64,000 nt of DNA from positions 16,903,490 through 16,967,489 of the forward strand of contig NC_132899.1 of NCBI RefSeq assembly GCF_030463535.1, in the 5' to 3' direction. The notes under the pieces are model-generated. The model did no database searches. It was not told the DNA's origin and saw nothing but the letters and a program-made list of their open reading frames with translations. Below are positions 1 through 11,109 of the stretch, in pieces (position 1 is the stretch's first letter; each line of letters opens with the position of its first letter). This stretch comes from Salminus brasiliensis (lineage: Eukaryota; Chordata; Actinopteri; Characiformes; Bryconidae). Made by a program: the position numbers and the translations under genes.

Positions 1-1001
1 GCAAAACGGAGCAAACAAACTGATGATAAACAGGGGAAGGTCTGCAACACGGCGTAAAGAGTCATTGTGTGGGGAGAGCTTAAGTAGCAGAGCTTCAGGG
101 GTGCGTTCTAAAACTCTGACAGTTGGGTTTTGTCCCATTGCATATCAGTGAGCAAATCACAGCAGTTGAGTTAATTATTTTACTGCGACAGCCCTAGATA
201 CAAGGGTGGTGGTGTTTTTTTTTTGTTTTTTTTTGGCATTGCAGCAACTACATAGTGTTTAGGAAGAAGCAGGAAAAAAGATTAGACTTACTTTCTTGAT
301 CTACAGCGCATGAGGCATTTTCTGTAAAAGAGATTTTTTTTTTCTTCAGACAGTGCTAGTGGATCAATTTCTGTATTCAAAGTGTACAAAAACTGACATG
401 CAGTATAGCATCCGAACAACATTTTTAAGTGGATACTTACCAACAGGTATTTTTGTAACATCCTCAGTTACACATGTCAACTCAGCATTTGATGTCCATT
501 TGATGCATGTGAGTCCATGTCCTATTTCAACAGTGCATACACGTCCAGGTTGACCCACTATGCATTTTTCCGTCTGCATTTTACTGAAGCAGTAGATTCT
601 GTTCTCTTTTAGTACTTTTACCTTATACCTGCAGCTTTCTGATGAAAAGGTCAGTTATCCATAATTAGTCATTTAACAGTATAATGATGTCAAATACATA
701 CACAATAATTCAAGACAGGGGTTCTCAGCATCTGTAAGTCATACTTTTTTTGTTTTGTTTTTACTAATTATTCTATAGAAATTAAAATATCTGCAATATC
801 TAATAGATCAACTCAAAAGAGTGTTTGTCTTCACATTGAAATAGAACATGTAATTTCGTTCACAGACATTAATTTAAGAACCACTGCTTTACCGGAGCTT
901 AAGTGAATAAAGGAAGAATTAGGGCTGTAATTATTACCAGTTTGGATAAGGTGTCCCGTGCAAAGCAGTAGGCAAATTATCACAGGGAACATCTTGAGCA
1001 T
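1..1001 (-). CDS. Unrecognised secreted or type I membrane cysteine-rich protein, 5' end only
   Basis: Three exons can be joined on the minus strand: 938-1001, 441-638 and 292-321; the rest lies beyond the left edge. The first encodes a signal peptide (MLKMFPVIICLLLCTG...; a second Met is at 992). The second encodes about 66 residues with six cysteines and a segment GHGLTCIKWTSNAELTCV. The third is a 30-nt exon with an N-A-S glycosylation site. All junctions are phase 1 with good GT-AG sites, the usual arrangement for exchangeable extracellular modules. The C-x5-W-x-C-like end loosely recalls a sushi domain of IL-2/IL-15 receptor alpha type, but the other cysteine spacings do not fit, so I do not name the family. 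A TTGCAG acceptor directly precedes the start codon, suggesting an upstream 5'-UTR exon. Real gene likely; identity unknown. Confidence 0.55.
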
Positions 1002-4000
1002 CTGCAACACATTATAAGCCTCTGTTTATTCAGGCAAGTACAGTGACATTGTAGCCTTATAATAAACTTATATAAACTTAAAATAATGCTAGGGATGTAC
1101 CGATACAATCCAAGCATATTTTAATGAATCAGGAATTGGCTGTTTGAAGTCTTTGTCTTTAAGTCTTTAAATGTCTTTGTTTTTACCATGGTGTTCAGTG
1201 CACCCTCTTAAAGGAGCTGTGAGCTAACTGGTTGGGGAGGAGAGTCAGACTGGATTATAAGATATTAAACACAGTCATTTTAAGAAAAGTCTCAACTCTA
1301 AACTAAATAAATCAGTCCAGAATGTGCCATTATAGAACTACTAAACATAAAGTGATTTTACTTCAGTATTAATCATCAGCACATCTTATCTAACCTGTGT
1401 GGCTGTATTATTTATAAAAAAACCCAAAACACTTGGATCTATATCGGCTGATATTTAGCTTTAAGACACTAGGATCGGATCGGGGGGCTTTGTACCTTCC
1501 GGATAACTACAGGAAAAACAGCTGATAGATTTCAGTTGATTGAGTTTTAGAACAGTGTTCTTTGGTAGAGGTGGACATTTCTGGTTGCAGAGAGCCAGCA
1601 CCCGGCAAAGTCTAGAACTCTGTTCTATAGGTGGCTACGTTCTAGACCTAGGCCCGATGAGTGCAGCACATAAAACTTCTCATGCTTCGCCAAGTATACC
1701 CCCGTTTATTAGTAACGAGGTGGACCACACTTACCACACCAGACAACCACGCCACTTGTTCCACGAGGACAGTGATGTCCTCGTGGAAACTAAAAGGTTC
1801 CTACTAAAAGGTTCCTACTAAAAGGTTCCTACTACATTTAAAAGTCTGTTTACTTCTTTGAATATTTCTCATTCCTATAAACGTTCTCAAGACTTTCAGT
1901 ACTTACATTTCACAAACTTTCATAGATCTGGAAGATGAAAATCATCAAGCAAGATAATCTTTGTTGCAAATCAAAAAGCAAAACCAAGACCAAGCCTGCC
2001 AACACCACCATTTTACATGCACGTACTTCCCCACAGACCTATGTCATGTTACTTCAGCTAATTAGTGAGCCACTGAGCCATTCAAACGTTTTTTTCTACA
2101 TTTCAGACACAATTTAAACACACAAAGCTTAAATACACTTATTGTGGTGAGAAGTGCTGGCATCTTTAGAGTAACTGAGACATATGCAGCCTATCAATGA
2201 CTTTTTAGAGTGGAAGAACTCACCTTTTTTAAAGAACAGACAGAGGAGAGCAAAAACCAAAATGTTGTTCACAACATGCAGTTATTGTTTGTAATACTGC
2301 ATGTCTGTTCTGTTAACAATACACAATATAGATTGTTTTACTCTATAGATTGGTTTCCCCACACTGCCACTAGCCTTTTCCTACATTTACATTTAGCTAC
2401 TTTAATACTTTTACTTTTTGAGTTTTGCCTCGCAGGGGAAACAAACCTCAGTCTGCATCAGTGATAGTTAAAAAAGTAAAAGTATTAATGTAAAAGGTAT
2501 TTGTTTTTATTATTAATGTGGATCTTGGAAAATTCCATGTTAAAGTAAAAAATAATGCTGTATAGGCCAACAAATTTAAGCTGAATGATTTATTTAGAAC
2601 ATGTAGTAAACATATTCTATGAATCTAGGCTTCTCAACTCACTACCGTACTGCTTTACACTCATGCTGTGACTTGTGCAACAAACAAATGAACAGTCGCA
2701 CCACAGTTCAGGCACACTGGTGATCCCTGGTCTAGGAGAACAAGGCAACAACAGACTGTTATGTAGATGTGATAATGGTAAGATGCAGGTGTGTGGGAAC
2801 TTTGTTTTTGTCTACAATGCACATCACTGTTAAAAGGGAGAATACTAAATTCAGCTTAAAAAAAAAGTCACAAAATCAACCAAAATGCCTTCTATATATT
2901 CCCAGCTGTGGATTACTGGGTCCAATCAAACTGAAATCTAGAAATATGTTTGGAAATATGGAAATAATATTAACCTTTAATATAACTGTATTATAATGTG
3001 TAATATTCACAGTTACCTCTAGAAATGCATGGACTGTTACCTGGTCATTCAGTGTCATTAATTGCAAATATTCACCTTTGTATAATTTTCAGTGCAGTAC
3101 TGGGATCTTTTCAAACAAGCAATATATGGAGCACATGAATTAGAAGGTTACCCATACTCAGTGTTGAGTGGACTATAAAAAATGCTTGCCCTTACTGAAC
3201 TTACTCACTGAATACACTTATATTATACTTTTTTTTATTATATTACTTATCTTACACTTAATTATAAATACATCAATATTGAAATTCATATAAAATGCTA
3301 ATTAAAATGGCTTATGCTGCTGTTCTACTCCTCTCTGTTAACACATGCCCAGTCCGAATCTGGTAGTGTCCACAAAAAAAAAGCATAACGTATCTAAATT
3401 GGGCAGGGTGCACAAATCAGTTAGAGAACAAAGTTATTCAACACATGAATGAGACTCTGGTAGTATCTCTGATAAACTGTCTGATAAACTGAGTTTAGAT
3501 ACAGCAAACACATTTAGCTTGAACCAGCTTCTAGGGCCAGTATAATGTTCAAATTTTAGTTCATTTCATAACATTTGAAATATCATGCCCTGGTCAAATC
3601 TAGTAATGATGTTACACAACAGAACTACTTTTGCAATTGTTTTTCTACATTATACAGTCAATTAGGAAATGTAATTTATAGCCATTTTGAGCATAAAGGC
3701 ATAAATATATAATCACTTACTTTTGTTAGTGTATCAAGTTCGTTTAATTAGCAGACACTGATGGATGTAGCCAACTTGACAGAGTGAATATCCTTAGAGA
3801 ATCAATGAAACTAAAAGGTTGCCCTTATCCCAGTCTCGGAACTCAAGTGTGGGGCATTGGCATTTTCTTTATCTTTTATCCTCCCGGACAACGCCCCTCT
3901 TTCACTACACACTAAACAACTTCTTCCAGCAGCAGGGGCGGTAAATTGGTACGGTCTAAATTCAAAATAAGATAAAGACTCCCTAAACACACTCCTGTCA

Positions 4001-4058
4001 ATCCAGGACAGCACAGTTTGAGGAGAAAAAAAAAATTATTTTCACTTCCAGTTGTGGC

Positions 4059-4067
<9 letters not shown>

Positions 4068-4089
<22 letters not shown>

Positions 4090-4093
4090 TTTT
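4068..4093. repeat. Poly-T tract
   Basis: Uninterrupted run of about 26 T. It may be the tail of a retroposed fragment on the minus strand, but no body is recognisable. Confidence 0.7.
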
Positions 4094-5186
4094 CTCCTCC
4101 CCCTCAACAGTGTTGAGAGCACTCTCTTGTTTAACAGTAGTCACCACTCCCACAAACTATCAAATTGGAATTACAAAAAACTAGAAATGGAAAACAAAAC
4201 TGAACAAGCATAGGAGCAGAATTGTACACCTCATGTATTTCCCATACATTATGTGAATAACTATCCTTAAACCGGCGTAAAGTAATTGTAAATAACATAT
4301 GACATTTCATTGTTTCCTGTCAGAACATTCCCCAGTCTTTGGTTATTGGGACTCCATGTTCCTTCTTTTGCTTCTGTATTGTAACTGTGCTGGTCAGTGT
4401 TCTGCTTATCGTCTCTGCTGTTAGCTGTACTTTGCTATACAATCTTACTGAAATAAATAACCTATACAGAAGAAATCCTTTCAGAGACTGCTTCTTCGGG
4501 TAAGTTTGAACTTATCCTGTCTGTTAAAGAACAGTGTGAAATGTGTGAGTTACTTTGTAACTGTATTTAAATGTTACTATGGAATGATATGAACTTAAGT
4601 AAGTCAAGTTCGAAATATTTGTACTTTTGTACAGTTCTGAAAGATGAAATTAATCATTTTATCCTTAATATCTTCAGTGTACTTTCAAGAAGAACATATG
4701 TTCTAACATTAAAAACTGAAATGACTGGTAAAATCTGACACATAGTTATTGTTGTTTGCCTGAATATTTTCACGTTGCCCTGGCTACTTGTCCTGTTGTC
4801 CCCTAAAGGGGTTTTCCTTTTTACACATCCTATAGCTTTACCAACAATGCAGGTTCCTCTTATTACTGAAGAGTGGGACTTTCTGTAAGGCAGCTGCTTT
4901 ACCATCATTGCAACCAGTGATCTGTACAACAGTATGCAGATACTCAGAAAATTACCATGTTTTTGCACAAAAATATGTACTTTTTTATTTAAGATATGGC
5001 ATATGCAATATTTCGTACTACATATTTAAAAAGGCTCTATCTCACAGGGCTATAATACCCACTGAGATCACTTTATGAATTATAATTAAATAACAGCTTA
5101 AACATTTAACTGAACATGGCCTCATAGCTCTATGCAAGATAATACATCAAACAAGCAAATGCTGACTAATAATCAATAATCATAAT

Positions 5187-5211
5187 GTGTGTATGTGTGT
5201 GTGTGTGTATG

Positions 5212-5244
<33 letters not shown>

Positions 5245-5250
5245 GTGTGT
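5187..5250. repeat. TG/TA microsatellite
   Basis: Interrupted TG runs with TATATA and GTATGTGTG blocks. Simple-sequence repeat with no associated gene. Confidence 0.85.
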
Positions 5251-6984
5251 TACACATATGTTACATGTTTGGGATAAAGTGAAAATCTGAGATTGGCTCA
5301 GATGGAGGTCTTTTGTGCTTAGTTGTTTGTTAGGAGGGCTGCCATTTTCTTCTAGAGAGCTGTCTGAGTATGAAAGGTTTTATACTAGACAGAGTCCAGA
5401 GAGATACTGCATGCTCTCCACTTTAAAACCTACACAACAGGAAAAACAAACAATTACCCGCTATAATCAGGAATGCACACATTACAAATGTACACCCTCA
5501 GTGTGCTGTTAATGACCTATAACAGAACACCACTCCAAGAAAAAAATAAGTGGCAGCATCCCAGTGATCAAAATCATTTAAAGTTTGACTGGTAGTAGAG
5601 AGTCCATGCCTAGACATGCATATCAAAAGTCCTGGTAAACAATTCTATACCCATCAAATGGCGACTGAAAACTAAGCAAACTGGTTAGGCTGTTGTTTAG
5701 AAATTATTGTAAATGTTACAATGCCCCCTAGTGTTGCAGTTGCCCCAAATTGTGAACATATCTAGGAGAGCTATAGAGTATGTCTGTGAAGTCTTGGGTC
5801 TACTTATTAAAGCATGTACAAATGTGAGCTAGAACAGCACCAATGGCCAATGTCTTGTAGACTTGTAGAGTAGTAGAGAGAGCATGCCTATACATCTGTA
5901 CCAAATGTCCTGGTGATTGAACAACTCTATACCAATCAAAACTGATTAGCCAGTGGTGGCCATTGTAAATAAATACTCAATACAACTCAATAAATCCCTA
6001 TTCCCTAAAATATTTTAATATTTATCCCCAAAAAATGCACAATGTCTCTGACCGATATGCAATATTCATAAACAGGTGTTTATTTTACCAGTCTTTTAAG
6101 GGTGTAGTTCTATAATTAATAGTAATTTAAACACAATGGAAGTGATTACAATAGTAAACAATAGCAGTTAACTGCAGCATGTAGCAACTAATGCTTCGTT
6201 TGCGTGCTTATTGGAAGGTTGTATATACCAGATGGTTAGCTAACTAAGTTAGTAAATACAGCTGTGCTCTGATGCTTGTTAGAAGATCTGCCCACCAAAC
6301 ATGGAGATCTGTAGGATACCCCAAAACAATGACATTTAGTCAACCACAAATACTGAAATATCAAACAAAATGAATTTATATTAGTCAGCTAAATGTTGGA
6401 GAGTAAAAACAAAGAGTAAAATCTGCCTGTAAAAACATATGGAAAAGTTTGCAGTATGCATCCCATCTTGTAAAATCTTGTATTCCGAGTTTCCCCACCT
6501 GGCTGTTCGAGTGTTAGTCCAGCTCAGCTTGCAGTAGTGGTCTCTAACTTAGCATATCTTAGCTTAACATTCACTTCTAAGTATTAGCTAAATGTAATGC
6601 AGTAAACGGCCCCAAGAAAGTGCTTCCATTTTGATTACAAGTCCCATCCTGGTTTCTACCCAACCAAGAAGTGTTTCTCAATAGTAGTAGAATACTGTGC
6701 GACAATACTCTAACCTTAAACCGGCAACTGACAAGCCATGCAGACAATAGTTACTGTTTAATTCATAACTATAAACAGACATCAAATTGCCAACCATTTA
6801 CAAACTGTAAACCAAATGGGGAAAGTAATACTTGCATGTTGGCTCAGGCATCTTACTGACATTAGCAGAGCATTAACAGACACTTGCATTTCTTGGGATG
6901 CCCAAGATAAAGATCCATCCAATACAGAGGGACAAACTAATACAAATAACAGCCAAGCCAACCTTACCTCCTCAAAGTTACTTT

Positions 6985-7110
6985 GAATCTGCGCTGTGTG
7001 CAGCCCAGTCCAGAAAAGATTACAACCAGTGATTGGTGACAGCCGTTTGTCACTCATTTAATTGTGGTATTGTGTAGGTGACGTAGCTCAAGGGGCGGGC
7101 CTTCGTGGCT
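6985..7110 (-). promoter_or_regulatory. Possible promoter plus 5'-UTR exon, minus strand
   Basis: A good donor (TTTGAGGAG|GTAAGG, exon end about 6968) follows a GC-richer block with a CRE-like TGACGTA and a GC box GGGCGGGCC at about 7079-7101. It is the only GC-rich island between the FERM gene and the left-edge gene, so it could be the start of the left-edge gene, whose first coding exon begins right after a splice acceptor. Inference only. Confidence 0.25.
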
Positions 7111-7614
7111 TTAGGGAAGTTGTTGATCTCAGCATGTCGAGGCATGCCTCATTCAGCATTGGTGTTGACTGTACAATGATATTTGACTCAAAAAATAATG
7201 GATACATTTTAGGACCTAAATTGTTCTGTGTCACAAAAGTGTACAGTATGAGTGTACTTTGAAAAAGAATAACTATTTGTATATAAAAAAAGAAAACATA
7301 GTTGAGAATAATTCCACACCTCCCAATAATTCTTGCTTTACCGTTTCTCAGCATACTGAACCTCAGTGTTTTCCAACATGCTACATTAGTTTACTGCCAG
7401 TGTGGTCATAAAAGACAATGATATTTGCTTTACACAACCTGCATATTATTTAAGATTGTAGTTTTAAGATAGTTTGAAAGAAATCATTGCTACAAAATGA
7501 CTAGGTTAAGTTAGGTGAATTAGGCACCATGCCAAATTTCCTAATGGTTGCTTTGAAACAGTTATGAATGCTAAGCCTTTATTGTCATTTACAATGGCAT
7601 ATTATATTTAGACA

Positions 7615-8058
7615 TACACCAATCTGGGGTAGGTATATTAGTCAGCAAGTAATCAGTCTTGAAGGAGATGTTTTAAAAGCAGGATAAATGAGTAAGGATC
7701 TGAGCTCACTTTGACAAAGGTCAAATTGTGATGTTTTAGATGTTCTTACCCAGTCGTTTAGACCTGAGGCAGGTATTGTGGGGGTTTTCTGGTATGCAGT
7801 GGACAGTATATACTAAATGTGTTCCAAGAAAGGATAGCCAGTGGACCAGTGACTGGGTAATGTGCACCTAAGGCTCATTGATGTGATCCTTGAAAGCCCC
7901 ACATCACAACTTGCAGGACAACATCTTGGTGCAAGATGCGACAGGACGCCTTTAGAGGCCTTGTGGAGTCCATGTCTTTGCTGGTCAGGTCGGTTATTGT
8001 AGCACAAGCGAAACCTACTTAATATTAGGTGGTATTAATGTTATGACCGATTGGTGTG
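7615..8058. mobile_element. Non-autonomous DNA element, decayed (same family as 59537-60019)
   Basis: The right end, TGTTATGACCGATTGGTGTG, and internal blocks (CTTTAGAGGCCTTGTGGAG, GTGCACCTAAG, CACTTTGACAAAGGTCAAATTGT) match the copy at 59537-60019. The left end keeps TACACCAATC. No transposase. The terminal CACCAATCAGCCATAACATTA-like motif recurs in fish genomes; superfamily not assigned. Confidence 0.65.
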
Positions 8059-8360
8059 TAGTGAGCAGATAACAAAATGAAGACAAACCTTGGCAATGAC
8101 AGCAGCCAATAACATCACAGTTTGAGCTGGATGTGTTTTTCACCACTAATGTCAATATTGTATAAAACACAGTTACCAAATATTAAGAGTTGTTCGGGAA
8201 CTCTGCTGACTTGGGAATTGCATAAAGTATAACGTCTTGTCCATTTTTAAGAAAATGGACAAATGTGAGCTCATTTTGCAGTGTAACTCATTTATTTATT
8301 GCATTTATATTATTGCAGTAAATAAGTATTGACTGTCAATAAAGGAATTCAAGGGAAGTA

Positions 8361-11028
8361 CTACATGAATGTGAAAATGCAAAGTGAATCAGGCCTTCTA
8401 CTCACTTGTTTCATCTCCATTGTAATATCTGGAGAAAGAGAGGCATTTCTTTAATAAGGAATATGCAAACAATGTCAAATTTACCTTAAAATGAATTACA
8501 GTGGCTGGGTTTACGCTCACCTATCCAGGGAGAGACAGGCATTAATGGAGGACCATCCACAGACACCCCTTCCAGCAGCTCAGTCAAGCATATGATGTCC
8601 TCTGGGTCATCAACGAACATTTCCTCCGGCTCATCAACACACATCTCAATTTCAGTTGAGGCTGGGACTAAGAGGAGAATGAGAGAACAGGAAAGAGCAA
8701 CTTGTCCTAGCAGACTGAACACTAGGGCTGAGGTACTAAATGCAAGTATGTTTTAATGTGAGGGTAGCCTTGTGCTAGTGTTTACTTTTTTTTTAAGAAG
8801 GACTGTGAACATGAAGAGAAATCTGAAATGTAGAAATTGGCCCCTTCCTCCACTGTGGACACTACTTCTAATAAATGAATTCAGCTATTATCTTATATTA
8901 TCAGATATTCTCTGTTTTTTTTTTTTAAATAATACCATTTTGGAAGGAAGAATAAATGAGCCGGTTGTTCCTATATATTTTTTCCTGAATAGTGTTAGTA
9001 GAATATGATTTGATGAGAACATGATTTGATGTTTTGTGTGCTCTTATAGCAGAAACCTCCTTCAGCCCTGTGGCAATTTGAACTATTTTAGCTATCTATT
9101 TATTTCTGTTAATCTGTTCATTAAAAGGTTTTATCTTTCATTTTAGTCATCATATTTCTGAATTGTAGATGTAGATTAGTAATTGGAATAGAGACCAAAG
9201 AAATGGTACATTGAGAGCCCATTGTCAGGGTATTCTGACATGCCCATTCCTGCAAGAATCTCACATCTTACCTGTTTTTGGAATCAGTTTCACAGATGTA
9301 GCTTGTGATATCCTGGCTTTGGCAAGGTGGAATTTTAGTGGTGGAAGCTCGTCCTCACTCTCATCTGTGTCTGAATCAGGTGTTTCTTTGACACACACTT
9401 CTCTATACTGCCATCCCCCTGTCATAAGTATAAAGGGCACATTAACATAAATTAAATTATAAACAAGTAGCAAAGTGTAAACCAGCAATTCCCACTAACG
9501 CTATGTGTGTGATGCAGTGTGTGTGTGCAAGTTAAAAAGAACTAAGGTGAGATCACCTGCTGAACATGCAGTACTTAACACCCCGGTTAATAGTTAACAA
9601 CTGCATCAGTAAAAGAAGAGTTAATGAACATAACCAATAGTATGCAACTATAACCCTAGAATCTCCTGATTTGCATACTGTGTTGTAGAGTTTCCACAAC
9701 CAGGATAGGGAAACACCGGACTAGGTCAAAGGGAGGATAAGGAAACATGTAAAAAAGCAAACAGAAAGAAGGACATGTTAGGAAAGAGGGTACTTAAAAG
9801 AAAAGGGACAACTAGTGTCAACTAACGGGAAAGAAAAGGGTGTGGTGGGTAGAAAAAGACAAAAGGAAAAAAAATGAATAACCGGAAAGAAAAGCTGCAG
9901 CAGAGGTTTGATCAAAACGGGTCACTATACAGTCTTATGTAAAGGTTTGGGCACCCCTGGTTAAATTGTGTTATTAATTTTGTAAGTGTATTTAAGTTCC
10001 CTACCCTTGCTGTACAGGATTTATTCAGTAATGCCTGGACACTACAAGATAATTGGGCCGATTTTGAGGCCGATTTTCTCCTCCAGACAATCAAAAAAAT
10101 GTCTCCCGTCGTAAACAATGATATTTCCATCCTGTAGTGTGTGCTGTCCATAACCTAGTCCTTACTCCTCCGATCTTCTCCCAGTGCAGTTGGGGTCGCC
10201 CCACATGTGAATTGGAAATATAAAACATTTAATATTTGCGACTCTAGTGTGAGGTGGACGCTGATTCTTAGGTCTGAAACGCAGTGTTGATGTCAATGAG
10301 TTGAGTTGAGCTGATCCAAATCTTTCTGAATACACACACACATACATATATGTATACATTACACACACGAGGTGATCAAATACAAACCAGCATCGGTGCT
10401 TCTTGTTATCTGATTAACATTCCATGCCTTGGAGAGAGAGAGTATAGAGGTTTGATACCAGATTTCTCTTCGGTAATCTTAGCCATAGCCTAGCTTTCTT
10501 CAAACCCACCATCAGCACCCCATTTTATCCATTTTGCCAAAAGCAGATAGGATGATAAACTACAAGCAATACTGGACTTCAGTGTTACTTTTTTGGCTTT
10601 GATAATTACTACTTACATTTGTTCTGGCGTGTTTTGAGGAAATTCTTTTCAATGCACAGAGGTATGAGGTACCAACTTTTGTTTCTTCCTCTTTGCTGTT
10701 TCAGTATAGCAGTTTGTGAGAAACTCCTGCAAGGGTTTAAGTCGGCGGTTAGAACTCCTTAGTTTGCACAGTCTAAACGCGTGTGTGGTTATTCAGAGCA
10801 TATTGTGTAGTGTGGCGACCTTGATGACGAACAGTGGTCTATGATGGAAAACCTGGATAAAAAATGACAACACAAGTTTTCAAGACAGGATAGGATTAAA
10901 AAAAAAAAAGTAGTGTTTAGTGTGGGCCACAACAAACAACAGTATGTGTCATTTGACCAGGGGTGCCAAAACATTTGCTTGGGACTGTGTGTGAGACGTG
11001 TGTCTCCCGTTCTGTATGCTGATGCTGG

Positions 11029-11109
<81 letters not shown>

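Larger units (their letters stand above)
1002..8360. other. Intergenic or 5'-intron sequence, AT-rich, mostly repeat debris
   Basis: No coding exon is convincing here. About 1085-1480 looks like a decayed DNA element: GGGATGTACCGATAC at one end and ATCGGCTGATATTTAG with GGATCGGATCGG at the other. It also holds a T-run (4068-4093), a TG/TA microsatellite (5187-5250) and a fish DNA element (7615-8058). AATAAA on the minus strand near 7578-7583 and 8280-8295 could serve as polyadenylation signals for the FERM gene to the right. Confidence 0.4.
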
